Positions 9,859 to 18,349 of a stretch of 64,000 nt of DNA are shown here, in pieces. The notes beneath the pieces are model-generated. The model did no database searches and was not told the DNA's origin. It saw nothing but the letters and a program-made list of their open reading frames with translations. The stretch comes from Microbacterium oleivorans NBRC 103075 (GTDB taxonomy: Bacteria > Actinomycetota > Actinomycetes > Actinomycetales > Microbacteriaceae). A program made the position numbers and the translations under genes. The DNA is taken from contig NZ_BCRG01000003.1 of assembly GCF_001552475.1 (NCBI RefSeq), positions 1-64,000 of the forward strand. Reading direction: 5' to 3'. Numbering within the stretch: position 1 is the stretch's first letter; each line of letters starts with the position of its first letter.

Positions 9859-10517
9859 GCGGTCTCCTGAGGGGTGGTGTCGGCGAGCAGGTCGAGCCAG
9901 AGGCTCTCGGCCACACTGGCCGCGGCCTGGGCGTCGCGGGCGGCGCAGTGTCGGATGAGGTCGGCATGGCGGGCCGCGGAGGCGTCCGCGTCGTCCGACG
10001 AGAAGCGGAGGCGCTCTGCTCGCTCCAGGACGGGGCCGTAGAGGGCGAGGACGGTGCGGACCGCGTCGTTGTCGGCGCGATCGACCGCGACGGCGTGGAA
10101 GTCGTGGTCGGCGCGAAGGGCGGCCGCGGTGTCGCCGGCGGCGTGGGCGGCGATGAACGCCTCGTTCGCCTCCCGCATCCGCTGGATGTCGTCGTCGGTC
10201 AACAGTGGGGTCGCCTCCACCACTGCGACCCGGTGCATCGACGCGACGACGGCCGCGGCATCCCGGACCGCCCGTCCGTCGACGGGAGCCACGATCGTCG
10301 ACCGGCCCGGCAAGGCGAGCACGAGGCCCGAACGCGCGAGGTCGAGGAGCGCCTCCCGAACCGGAGTGCGAGATACGCCCAGCCACCTCGACAGTTCGAG
10401 GTCGCGGAGCTGCTCGCCCGGGGCGAGGGTTCCGTCGACGATCGCGTCGCGCAGGCGGGTGCGGACTTCGTCGCGGAGGAGGGCTCGTGGCGGGAGAGAC
10501 GTGGCGGGCACCGGCAT
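9855..10517 (-). CDS. GntR-family regulator (FCD type), likely controls acdS
   Basis: This 220-residue transcription factor has an N-terminal winged helix (about 12-75, with [17 protein letters not shown]) and an all-helical FCD-like ligand domain with His/Asp pairs (DHDFH). It is the first gene of a two-gene operon with acdS, overlapping by ATGA. The ATG at 10517 abuts a perfect 14-bp palindrome, and the putative -10 lies seven bases upstream, so the mRNA appears leaderless and autoregulated. The ligand is unknown; ACC or its degradation product is plausible. Confidence 0.87.
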   Translation of the reverse strand: MPVPATSLPPRALLRDEVRTRLRDAIVDGTLAPGEQLRDLELSRWLGVSRTPVREALLDLARSGLVLALPGRSTIVAPVDGRAVRDAAAVVASMHRVAVVEATPLLTDDDIQRMREANEAFIAAHAAGDTAAALRADHDFHAVAVDRADNDAVRTVLALYGPVLERAERLRFSSDDADASAARHADLIRHCAARDAQAAASVAESLWLDLLADTTPQETA

Positions 10518-10530
10518 GCAATATATTGCA
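10517..10530. promoter_or_regulatory. Palindromic operator over the gntR -10 and start
   Basis: TGCAATATATTGCA is a perfect palindrome and the only AT-rich island nearby. On the minus strand TGCAAT can be the -10, with TTGCGC 17 bases upstream as -35, and ATG begins seven bases after the -10. A bound GntR dimer would block RNA polymerase directly. Confidence 0.65.
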
Positions 10531-10563
10531 CACCGAGGTGAGCTTCCGCGCAAATCGGCGCGC

Positions 10564-12000
10564 TCAGGCCCGTATGAACTCGCTTCTGCCCCGGGTGACG
10601 TCGACGCTGACCAGACGGATGCGGACGGTGCTGCCCGGCTCCGCGTCGACGCCCGGGACGACGGTTTCGAGAGGCGGGTCCGAAAGGGCGACGCGCGCGC
10701 CGTTCTCCCGCCGCCGGAGGACCACGGCATCGAGCTCCTCGCCCTGACGGCTGGCGAGCACCGCCGCGGCGACCCGCTCGACGGCGGCCCCGTCGACCTG
10801 CGACGCGACCCTCGAGGTTCGCTCCATCGCTTCGGGGATCTCCGCGAGCGAGGCGCGGATCTCGCCCGGGACGTCGCGGCCGTTCGCCAGTGCATCGCAG
10901 ACGAGAAGGGCCCACCGGTCCACGAGGCGACGCAGCGGCGCCGTCACGTGCGCGTAGGGCGCGGCGATCGCCGCCTGCAAGGTCAGCTCGGGAAGCTCGC
11001 CGTCGAAAGCGGCGTACCCGGCGCCCCGGAAGAGCCCGGCGGCGTGCTCGCGGATGGCCCGACCGGTCGGCGTGCGCGGGAGGTCGTTCAGGTACTCGCC
11101 GTAGGCGACACCCTCGCGCCAGGGCAGCCCGAAGCCCACGGTCTGGGCACGGAAAGTCGTGATGTCCTCGTCGGATGCCGGGGGCATCGTCCGGAGAATC
11201 CCGACTTTCCCGGCGATCATGATCTCCGCCGCCGCCATCCCGGTCAGGAGCGAGACCTGCGCGTTGGCGTCCTCGAGGGCCACGCCGTCGTCGGCCTCGA
11301 GAGCGTACCCCGCGGCCGAGGTCACGACGCGGATCTCGGGCAGGTTCAGGCTCGCGCCGCCGCGTTCGATCTCCCGTTGCGCGCGCTCGTCGCCGAACCA
11401 CACGAGGTGGCGGAGAGTGTCGGGAGCATCGCCGCGGTCGAGCGCGGCCTGCGCGTCCACATACGACCACTGGGCGCGGGAGCGGATGACTCCGCGCGTC
11501 AGCGTCGTCGCCACCGGGCGGGCCCCGGCATCCAACTCGAACCGCCAGACGTAAGCCCGACGGTCCTGATCCGGGAGGAGGGAAGCGGCATCTTCGCTGA
11601 GGACCGCGGGGTGCAGCGGAATGCGCCCATCGGGTGTGTAGATGGTCTGCCCGCGGCGGCGGGCTTCGGCATCCACGGCCCCGCCGAAGGCGACGAAGGC
11701 GGGGACGTCGGCGATGGCGTAGTGCAGGATGCCGCCGCCGTCATCGGTGCGCTCGAGATGCATGGCCTGATCGAGGTCGGTCGATCCCGCCGGGTCGATC
11801 GTGAGGAAGGGGATGCCTCGCAGATCCGCCAGCGCGGGTTCGGCCGGCTCGACGGAAACCGTCGATGCGGCACGCTCCGCTTCGGCGTTCACCTCGGCAG
11901 GGAAGCCGTTGGGAAGCTCGAACTCGTCGCGAAGGGCCGCGAGGGCGTCCTTCAGCTCCGACTGGGCGGGAGAGACGAGGCGGGCGCGGCGGGAGGGCAC
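10564..12000 (-). CDS. RNB-domain ribonuclease (RNase II/R family, short actinobacterial type)
   Basis: This is a probable 3'-5' exoribonuclease of 478 residues, largely an RNB domain with a short C-terminal extension and no clear S1 or cold-shock domains. The catalytic loop is DPAGSTDLDQA (Asp69, Asp75, Asp77), with Gln78 where RNase II has its fourth aspartate. The start is a GTG at 12000, six bases after TACACT, and so leaderless. It is on the same strand as gntR-acdS, but those have their own promoter, so it is probably monocistronic. Confidence 0.85.
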   Translation of the reverse strand: MPSRRARLVSPAQSELKDALAALRDEFELPNGFPAEVNAEAERAASTVSVEPAEPALADLRGIPFLTIDPAGSTDLDQAMHLERTDDGGGILHYAIADVPAFVAFGGAVDAEARRRGQTIYTPDGRIPLHPAVLSEDAASLLPDQDRRAYVWRFELDAGARPVATTLTRGVIRSRAQWSYVDAQAALDRGDAPDTLRHLVWFGDERAQREIERGGASLNLPEIRVVTSAAGYALEADDGVALEDANAQVSLLTGMAAAEIMIAGKVGILRTMPPASDEDITTFRAQTVGFGLPWREGVAYGEYLNDLPRTPTGRAIREHAAGLFRGAGYAAFDGELPELTLQAAIAAPYAHVTAPLRRLVDRWALLVCDALANGRDVPGEIRASLAEIPEAMERTSRVASQVDGAAVERVAAAVLASRQGEELDAVVLRRRENGARVALSDPPLETVVPGVDAEPGSTVRIRLVSVDVTRGRSEFIRA

Positions 12001-12006
12001 GCGGTC

Positions 12007-12012
12007 AGTGTA
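12007..12012 (-). promoter_or_regulatory. -10 box of leaderless RNB gene
   Basis: TACACT on the minus strand is followed by six bases and then the GTG start, placing transcription initiation at or next to the start codon. Confidence 0.55.
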
Positions 12013-12091
12013 GGCCGGGCGCCGCTGCCGGTCAGCGGAATCCTCGATCCCGTCCAGGCGCTCCATAACGCGGACGCATACCGTGACGGGC

Positions 12092-12916
12092 ATGAGCAAG
12101 CTCTCGCGACTGATCGGCATGGCAACCAAGGCACTCGACTCGACGTCCGGCGGCTCCGCGTCGTCGTCCGCACCGCCCGCACGCTCGGGCGACTGGCGGA
12201 CGATGGCACGGTCGGCAGCGGACGCGCTGATGGGCGAGGGACGTGCCCCCGCAGCGTCGGGTTCCGCGCCTGCGCCCACCGCACGGTCGGCGGCCACGTC
12301 GCTCACGCCGCCGCCCGCGAACGGCGCCCCGTCATCCTCGTCGTCGAGTCCGCTCTCTCCCGCCGACCGTCAGGCGATCGCGCGATATGACTACCTTCTG
12401 CAGACCGCGGACCCGCACCAGGTGGAGCAGATCCATCAGGAGGCGTTCTCGCGTCTCACTCCGGAACAGCGCGCGCACGTCCAGGCGCGCATGGTCGCCG
12501 AGCTGCCCGCACACGAACACCCTCGGTCAGCTGCTCCCGCTGACCTCGCCCGCGTAGCAGCGCGCACGGAGGCCGCGCGGCCGGGAATGCTCCGAGGCTT
12601 GCTTTCCCGCGTGAACCGGGGTGGTGCGGGGCGCGCCGCCGGTGGCGCGGCGATCGGTGCCGGCGTGGGTGTTCTCGGCGTCGTGGCGGGCGGGGCGATC
12701 CTCACCTCGGTCGCGGGGCCGCTCCTGGCGCAGGCCACCGGCATGGGCGTCGACATCGACGCGCTCGCGCAGGGCGTCGACCTCGAGGGACTCGCGGGCG
12801 GTGCGCTCTCCGATGTCGGCGAGCACGTCAGCGGCGTCGGCGAGCAGGTGGCCGGGTTCGGTGAGAACCTCGGTGGCTTCGAGCTCCCGGGTCTCGGCGA
12901 CCTGTTCGGTCGCTGA
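12092..12916 (+). CDS. Conserved hypothetical protein with Ser/Ala-rich linker and glycine-rich hydrophobic segment
   Basis: The 274-residue protein has no recognised domain. It begins with a short basic helix (MSKLSRLIGMATKALD). A low-complexity Ser/Ala/Pro region runs to about 90, then a helical region (ADRQAIARYDYLLQTADPHQVEQIHQEAF, split at the middle by charged turns) to about 170. A glycine/alanine-rich hydrophobic stretch near 175-215 could insert in a membrane, and an acidic tail follows. TACCGT lies seven bases before this ATG, supporting a leaderless start here rather than the GTG nine bases upstream. Related proteins carry unreliable transporter names, and I infer no function. Confidence 0.7.
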   Translation: MSKLSRLIGMATKALDSTSGGSASSSAPPARSGDWRTMARSAADALMGEGRAPAASGSAPAPTARSAATSLTPPPANGAPSSSSSSPLSPADRQAIARYDYLLQTADPHQVEQIHQEAFSRLTPEQRAHVQARMVAELPAHEHPRSAAPADLARVAARTEAARPGMLRGLLSRVNRGGAGRAAGGAAIGAGVGVLGVVAGGAILTSVAGPLLAQATGMGVDIDALAQGVDLEGLAGGALSDVGEHVSGVGEQVAGFGENLGGFELPGLGDLFGR

Positions 12917-12928
12917 GCGCGCTCCGAC

Positions 12929-13564
12929 TCAGGGGAGCTCGCCGCCGGCCGCCGCGACATCGGTGTCGACGTCGAGTGAGACGCGGACAGCGAGCTCGAC
13001 GGCGTCGACGATGTCCGCGAAGTCGAGAGCGGGTGCGCCTGCGGGAGCGGTGCCTGCGGCCCACGGCACATGAATGAACCCGGCACGAACCGGCGTTCCC
13101 GTCGTGGCGTGCAGGGCCGCGTACATCGTCGCGTTGCAGACGAAGGTGCCCGCCGTGTGGGACACGGTCGAGGGGATGCCGCGGTTCGCCAGGCCCGCAG
13201 CGATCGCCTTGACGGGGAGCGTGGCGAAGTAGGCGGCCGGTCCGCCGGCGACGACCGCCGCATCCTGCGGGCGATGCCCTGCGTTGTCGGCGATCCGCGC
13301 GTCGGCGAGATTCACCGCGACACGCTCAGGTGTGACGGTGGATCGGTCCCCGGCCAGCCCGACCGAGACCACCACGTCGGGTCGGTGCTCGTCGAGCAAC
13401 GCCGCCAACCGGGCCGTCGCGCCGTCGAAGGTGACGGGCAGGACGTCGACGATCAGGCGTTCCGGGCCCGCCCACCTCTCCGCGACGGCGCGGACGGCGT
13501 CCCCAGACGGGTTGACGGTGTCACCCGCGAAGGGCTCGAACCCGGTCAGCAGCACGGTAGGCAT
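12929..13564 (-). CDS. pcp: Pyroglutamyl-peptidase I
   Basis: This cytosolic C15 cysteine peptidase removes N-terminal pyroglutamate. The protein is 211 residues, typical length, with the opening LLTGFEPFAGDTVNPS. The triad is visible as Glu80 (TPERVAVN), Cys143 (TAGTFVCNATMY) and His165 (AGFIHVPW). TAGCCT sits six bases before the ATG, a leaderless arrangement. The gene is divergent from proS and convergent with the hypothetical protein before it. Confidence 0.93.
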   Translation of the reverse strand: MPTVLLTGFEPFAGDTVNPSGDAVRAVAERWAGPERLIVDVLPVTFDGATARLAALLDEHRPDVVVSVGLAGDRSTVTPERVAVNLADARIADNAGHRPQDAAVVAGGPAAYFATLPVKAIAAGLANRGIPSTVSHTAGTFVCNATMYAALHATTGTPVRAGFIHVPWAAGTAPAGAPALDFADIVDAVELAVRVSLDVDTDVAAAGGELP

Positions 13565-13625
13565 CCCTCCAGGCTAAGCGCCTACCGCCACGCGCGCTCG
13601 GCCGGCACACCTAGACTTGACCTTC

Positions 13626-15419
13626 GTGGTCACCCGTCTCTCGACATACTTCCTCCGCACGCTCCGCGAAGACCCGGCCGACGCCGAGGTCACCAGTCAC
13701 CGCCTCCTCGTGCGCGCCGGCTACATCCGTCGCGCCGCACCCGGCATCTTCACCTGGCTGCCGTTGGGCCTGCGCGTCAAGGCGAAGCTCGAGCAGATCA
13801 TCCGCGACGAGATGGCGAACGCGGGTGCCTTCGAAGTGCACTTCCCGGCGCTGCTGCCGCGCGATCCCTACGAGGAGTCGGGTCGCTGGACGTCGTACGG
13901 TGATGGCATCTTCCGCCTCCAGGACCGCAAGGGCGCCGACTACCTCCTCGCTCCGACGCACGAGGAGATGTTCACCCTCCTCGTGAAGGACCTGTACTCG
14001 TCGTACAAGGACCTGCCGCTGACGATCTACCAGATCCAGGACAAGTACCGCGACGAGGCTCGTCCGCGCGCCGGCCTCCTGCGTGGCCGTGAATTCACGA
14101 TGAAGGATGCCTACTCCTTCGACTACACCGACGCCGGACAGGACGTCTCGTACCAGTCGCAGCGCGACGCGTACGAGCGCATCTTCACCCGCCTCGGCAT
14201 GGAGTACGTGATCGTCGCCGCCGACAACGGCCTCATGGGAGGTGCCCGGAGCGAGGAGTTCCTTCACCCGATCGCGGTCGGTGAGGACACGTTCGTCCGA
14301 TCTGCCGGGGGATACGCCGCCAACGTCGAGGCGTTCACGACTGTTGTTCCCGACGCGCTTCCGATCGCGGAGGGCTCGCCCGTCGTCTTCGATTCGCCGA
14401 ACACCCCGACGATCGACACGCTCGTCGCCCACACCAACGCGCACCTCGACGCACCCGCGCCCGGGATCGCCGGTCCCGCGACCGACGGCGCCGCGTCGTG
14501 GACGGCAGCGCACACGCTCAAGAACGTCGTCCTCGCCCTCACCCACCTCGACGGCACGCGTGAGCTCGTCATCGTCGGACTCCCCGGAGACCGCGACATC
14601 GACGACAAGCGTGCCGAGGTCGCCTTCGCGCCTGCCGCCGTCGAGGCGGCCACCGAGGCCGACTTCACGAAGCACCCCGGTCTCGTCAAGGGGTACATCG
14701 GCCCCTGGTCCGCTTCGGGCGCCGTGCTGGGCGAAGAGTCGACCACCGGCATCCGCTACCTCGTCGACCCCCGCGTCGTCGACGGCACCGCATGGGTCAC
14801 CGGCGCGAACGAGCACGAGAAGCACGCCCACTCCGTCGTCGCCGGTCGTGATTTCGTCGCCGACGGCATCGTCGACATCTCCGACGTCCGTGCCGGCGAC
14901 CCGGCACCCGACGGCTCCGGGCCCGTGGAACTCGCGCGCGGCATGGAGATCGGTCACGTCTTCCAGCTCGGCCGGTTCTTCGCCGAGAAGCTGGGGCTCA
15001 AGGTCCTCGACGAGAACGGCAAGCTCGTCACCGTCACGATGGGCTCCTACGGCATCGGCGTGACCCGCATCCTCGCGATCCTCGCTGAGCTCAACAACGA
15101 CGACCGCGGTCTCGTGTGGCCCGAGTCCATCGCGCCGTTCGACGTCCACGTCGTCGCGACGGGACGGGATGCCGTGGCCTTCGACCTTGCAGAGAAGCTC
15201 GCCGCCGAGCTCGAGACAGCCGGCCGCGACGTCCTGCTCGACGATCGGCCGAAGGTCTCCCCGGGCGTCAAGTTCGGCGACGCCGAGCTCGTGGGCGTCC
15301 CGTGGATCCTCATCGTCGGTCGAGGCGCCGCCGATGGCCAGGTCGAGCTGTGGGATCGCCGTTCGGGCGAGCGGACGACGCTCACGGCCGCCGAGGCGGT
15401 CTCTGCGCTCACGGCCTGA
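13626..15419 (+). CDS. proS: Prolyl-tRNA synthetase
   Basis: This class II aminoacyl-tRNA synthetase charges tRNA-Pro. The 597-residue bacterial-type protein has motif 1 near the N-terminus ([14 protein letters not shown]), motif 2 around [20 protein letters not shown] (split here by its turn), an inserted editing domain near 225-390, motif 3 ([13 protein letters not shown]), and a C-terminal anticodon domain. The GTG at 13626 is chosen because a TAGACT box ends eight bases upstream. An in-frame TTG at 13617 would overlap that box. Confidence 0.95.
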   Translation: MVTRLSTYFLRTLREDPADAEVTSHRLLVRAGYIRRAAPGIFTWLPLGLRVKAKLEQIIRDEMANAGAFEVHFPALLPRDPYEESGRWTSYGDGIFRLQDRKGADYLLAPTHEEMFTLLVKDLYSSYKDLPLTIYQIQDKYRDEARPRAGLLRGREFTMKDAYSFDYTDAGQDVSYQSQRDAYERIFTRLGMEYVIVAADNGLMGGARSEEFLHPIAVGEDTFVRSAGGYAANVEAFTTVVPDALPIAEGSPVVFDSPNTPTIDTLVAHTNAHLDAPAPGIAGPATDGAASWTAAHTLKNVVLALTHLDGTRELVIVGLPGDRDIDDKRAEVAFAPAAVEAATEADFTKHPGLVKGYIGPWSASGAVLGEESTTGIRYLVDPRVVDGTAWVTGANEHEKHAHSVVAGRDFVADGIVDISDVRAGDPAPDGSGPVELARGMEIGHVFQLGRFFAEKLGLKVLDENGKLVTVTMGSYGIGVTRILAILAELNNDDRGLVWPESIAPFDVHVVATGRDAVAFDLAEKLAAELETAGRDVLLDDRPKVSPGVKFGDAELVGVPWILIVGRGAADGQVELWDRRSGERTTLTAAEAVSALTA

Positions 15420-15427
15420 CTCGCTCC

Positions 15428-15476
15428 CGGCATCCGTCACTGACAGAAACCCTGTCGTTCACCCGACGGATGCCGG
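15428..15476. terminator. Inverted repeat after proS with GGATGCC arms
   Basis: CCGGCATCCGTC pairs perfectly with GACGGATGCCGG over a 25-base loop that itself holds GACAG/CTGTC. There is no U-tract. It separates proS from the LOG-family gene and may be a terminator or 3'-end stabiliser. Confidence 0.5.
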
Positions 15477-15495
15477 ATCGTGACAGCCTGGGGAC

Positions 15496-16575
15496 ATGTC
15501 GCCGAGTTCCGCCTCCTTCCTCGACGGTGACGTCACCGACGCCATCCGCACGCTCCTGACCGACGCCGGCGTCGAGGAGGATGCGGATCTCGTCGCGCGC
15601 ATCCTCATCACAGGAGTCGGGATGGGGATCGACGACACCGACCGCCTCGATCTGAAGATCGCGTCGGCTGCTCTGTCCGAGATGCGCTCCGCGTTCTCCC
15701 TGTTCGCGCCCTACCGCTCGTCGCCGAAGGTGACGATCTTCGGCTCGGCCCGGACGCAACCGAACGACCCGCTCTATCGGGCGGCGGCCGACATCGCCCG
15801 CGCGCTCGCCGACCGTGGCTGGATGGTCGTGACAGGAGCCGGTCCGGGGATCATGCAGGCCGCTGCGGAGGGGGCGGGGCCCGAACGCTCGCTGGGTGTG
15901 TCGATCCGGCTGCCCTTCGAGGAGAAGCCGAACGCCGTCATCGCCGAGGCCGACCGGGTGGTCGCGATGAAGTACTTCTTCACCCGAAAGCTCATGCTCG
16001 TCAAAGAGTCCCGCGGCTTCGTCTGCGTGCCCGGTGGCTTCGGCACCCTCGACGAGCTGTTCGAGCTGCTCACCCTGCAGCAGACCGGCAAGGCCGAGCC
16101 CACCCCCATCGTCCTCCTCGACGCACCAGGCGGCAGGTTCTGGCAGGGCCTCGAGGACTTCGCCGCGGACCACCTGATCCCGTCGGGCGTCATCTCGCCC
16201 GATGACCTCGACCGCGTCCTCGTGACCGACTCGGTCGAGGAGGCAGAGGCGGAGATCACGGGCTTCTGGCGCAACTACGACTCGCTCCGGTGGATCGGAT
16301 CCCGACTCGTCCTGCGCCTGTGCGCGGAGCCGACCGATGCCGAAGTCGCCGACCTCTCCACTCGCTTCGCGCACCTGCTCACCAGCGGTCGCATCGAGCG
16401 GACCGCGCCGCTTCGTCGTGAGCTGCAGGACGAAGACCGCCTCGCACTCCCGCGTCTCCTCATGGATTTCGACCGGCGCCGCGTCGGCGAGCTCCACCAC
16501 CTCATCCGCGCCGTCAACGAGCTCGACTCGGCGCCCCCGGCCACTCCTCCGATCGAACCCCACGCCGTATCGTGA
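15496..16575 (+). CDS. LOG-family nucleotide-binding protein (possible cytokinin-type phosphoribohydrolase)
   Basis: This Rossmann-fold protein of 359 residues carries the LOG signature GSART, TGAGPGIMQAAAEGA and PGGFGTLDELFELLTLQ near 180-200. Small LOG proteins hydrolyse nucleoside 5'-monophosphates to free bases. This one has about 70 extra residues at the N-terminus and a long C-terminal extension, so it belongs to the longer, less characterised branch. The ATG at 15496 is the first sensible start after the proS hairpin. The substrate is not predictable. It is followed four bases later by a lipoprotein gene and may be cotranscribed. Confidence 0.82.
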   Translation: MSPSSASFLDGDVTDAIRTLLTDAGVEEDADLVARILITGVGMGIDDTDRLDLKIASAALSEMRSAFSLFAPYRSSPKVTIFGSARTQPNDPLYRAAADIARALADRGWMVVTGAGPGIMQAAAEGAGPERSLGVSIRLPFEEKPNAVIAEADRVVAMKYFFTRKLMLVKESRGFVCVPGGFGTLDELFELLTLQQTGKAEPTPIVLLDAPGGRFWQGLEDFAADHLIPSGVISPDDLDRVLVTDSVEEAEAEITGFWRNYDSLRWIGSRLVLRLCAEPTDAEVADLSTRFAHLLTSGRIERTAPLRRELQDEDRLALPRLLMDFDRRRVGELHHLIRAVNELDSAPPATPPIEPHAVS

Positions 16576-16579
16576 GCTC

Positions 16580-17428
16580 ATGAGCCGGATGCCGCGACCC
16601 CACCGGTCGCGACTGTCCGCGCTCGCGGCGCTCACCGCGGTGCTCATCGCCTTCGGGGGCGCCGCCGCGGGCTGTTCCCCTCCTGCCCCGACACCGACGC
16701 CGAGTTCGGCAGACGCGGGCGTCCAGGTCTGGATCCATCAGCAGCGCGGCGATGAGCAGCGCCGCCGCGCATTGGTGCGCGTCAAGAACGACTCGACGAG
16801 GGCCCTGGACATCTCCGCGATCCGCATCGTCGACGACCGGCTGGGTGGTGCCGTCCGCGCGGATGGGGGACGGGTCGCCGCGGGGGAGTCGTTCGATTTC
16901 CCGCTCGTGCTCCCCGCATCGGCGTGCGACGGAGGCTCTCCCGACCGCCGGTGGGAGCTTCAGCTCGCGGACGGCACCGACCGGACCGGCGTCCTGACCG
17001 ACGCCCTCGGTTTCCTCGGACGCCTGAACGAACGTGAGTGCCTCGAGAAGGCACTGGCGACCACGCTGCAGGTGTCGTGGCACGACGCTGTGCTCCCCGC
17101 ATCCGGCCCCGGAGTCCTCCCTCTCGAGATCACGCCGATGAGCACCGGCGGCGATGCGCGTGTGGTCGCGGTGCAGTCCACACCCCTCCTGCAGTTCGGA
17201 AGCCGGACCACACGATTCCCCGTGCCCGATGGCAAGACCCTCGTCGACGTCCCGATCGAGCCGCAGCGCTGCGATCCTCACGTCGTCCAGGAGGACAAGC
17301 GCGGCACGGTCTTCGCCCTCGAGGTCGACGTCGACGGCAGCACCGGCGTCGTCGACGTGCCGGTATCTGACGACGAGCGGGGCAGGATCCTCAGCTGGGT
17401 CGCCGAGCGATGCCACTTCGGCGGGTGA
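16580..17428 (+). CDS. Predicted lipoprotein, unknown function
   Basis: The 282-residue protein has a basic N-region, a hydrophobic core and a lipobox ending in AAAGC at Cys32, followed by a short Pro/Thr spacer (APTPTPSS). It is therefore predicted to be anchored outside the membrane. The rest looks like two beta-rich domains with cysteines that could pair (SACDGG, RECLEK, QRCDPH, ERCHFG). I recognise no family. It starts four bases after the LOG-family stop, suggesting an operon. Confidence 0.75.
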   Translation: MSRMPRPHRSRLSALAALTAVLIAFGGAAAGCSPPAPTPTPSSADAGVQVWIHQQRGDEQRRRALVRVKNDSTRALDISAIRIVDDRLGGAVRADGGRVAAGESFDFPLVLPASACDGGSPDRRWELQLADGTDRTGVLTDALGFLGRLNERECLEKALATTLQVSWHDAVLPASGPGVLPLEITPMSTGGDARVVAVQSTPLLQFGSRTTRFPVPDGKTLVDVPIEPQRCDPHVVQEDKRGTVFALEVDVDGSTGVVDVPVSDDERGRILSWVAERCHFGG

Positions 17429-17429
17429 G

Positions 17430-18230
17430 TCAGAGCTTCGCGTAGCGCGTGCGGAGGAAGCTGAAGGCGGCATACACCACGAGGCCGAACCCGATGAGGA
17501 AGACCAGGAACGGGCCGAACATCTGCTCCAGCAGTGCCGCGATGGCCGCGTCGAACCCGCCGGCGGCTGCGGCCTCCTGCTTGACGGCAGCGACCGTGAG
17601 CAGCACGCCGACGATCGCGACCGACATCCCCTTGCCGAGGTAGCCGACGATCCCGGTGACCGTCACGGCGACGCCCATCCGACCGCGAGGAATGCGGACC
17701 TGCTTGTCGAAGGAGCGTCGCACCCCGATCGAGGCGAAGACGAGACCGCCGATAGCGAGTCCGAGCCCCGCAGCCGCAACCACGAACACGCCGCCCGGCG
17801 TGCCGAGCAGGTCGCGGGCCACCGCCTGCGCGCTGCGGTCGCCGTCGGGGCGGGCTCCGAGGGCCACAGTGAGTGCGATCGCCGACAGCGCGAGGTAGAC
17901 GACAGACTGTCCGGCCGCCGACATCCGCCTGCCCCAGGCCGCCCCGTCAGACCCCTTCGCCGCGAACGCGCGCAGCGCCTGGAATAGCCCCAGCGCCGCG
18001 AGGAGCAGGCCGAGCAGCCAGACGAGGGCGAGCCCGAGCGGGGCGGCGAGGATGCTCTTGAACACGCCCGCCTGATCGGATTCGCCGCGCCCGCCGAGGG
18101 AGATGACGATGACGACCACGCCGAACAGAAGGTGCACGACGCCGTTGGCGGCATAGCCGCCGCGCGCCAGCATCCGGGCGATGGGGGACCGGCGGACGCT
18201 CTTCGCAGCGTCCTTCACGGCATCGGTCAT
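17430..18230 (-). CDS. DUF1206 membrane protein
   Basis: This 266-residue integral membrane protein has about six helices arranged as three repeats of roughly 75 residues. Each begins with an RxGYxAxGVVHLLFG-like helix pair (ARGGYAANGVVHLLFG; GQSVVYLALS; GIVGYLGKGMSVAIVG), which is the DUF1206 pattern. The biochemical function of the family is unknown. It is divergent from nusA and occupies the position where rimP usually lies in actinobacteria. The ATG at 18230 opens a soluble N-terminal tail (DAVKDAAKSVRRSPIARML). Confidence 0.88.
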   Translation of the reverse strand: MTDAVKDAAKSVRRSPIARMLARGGYAANGVVHLLFGVVVIVISLGGRGESDQAGVFKSILAAPLGLALVWLLGLLLAALGLFQALRAFAAKGSDGAAWGRRMSAAGQSVVYLALSAIALTVALGARPDGDRSAQAVARDLLGTPGGVFVVAAAGLGLAIGGLVFASIGVRRSFDKQVRIPRGRMGVAVTVTGIVGYLGKGMSVAIVGVLLTVAAVKQEAAAAGGFDAAIAALLEQMFGPFLVFLIGFGLVVYAAFSFLRTRYAKL

Positions 18231-18267
18231 CCCTCGATCTTCTCAGGTCGCTCGCCATCCGATCGGG

Positions 18268-18273
18268 TAACGT
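18268..18273 (+). promoter_or_regulatory. Candidate -10 box for the nusA transcript
   Basis: TAACGT sits in the divergent gap between the DUF1206 gene and nusA, seven bases before the ATG of a 17-codon ORF. It is the best -10 candidate in this gap. Confidence 0.4.
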
Positions 18274-18280
18274 TGACGGG

Positions 18281-18334
18281 ATGCCGCGACGCACCGGAAC
18301 ACCGGGTGCGAGCGGCGCCGTGTTGAGCAACTGA
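18281..18334 (+). CDS. Candidate 17-residue upstream ORF of nusA
   Basis: MPRRTGTPGASGAVLSN begins seven bases after a TAACGT box, so it could be translated from a leaderless transcript. Its TGA lies 15 bases before the nusA ATG, next to the nusA ribosome site AAGGGAGG. It could act as a translation-coupling leader. Length and composition alone do not prove that it is coding. Confidence 0.3.
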   Translation: MPRRTGTPGASGAVLSN

Positions 18335-18349
18335 AAAAGGGAGGCACCT

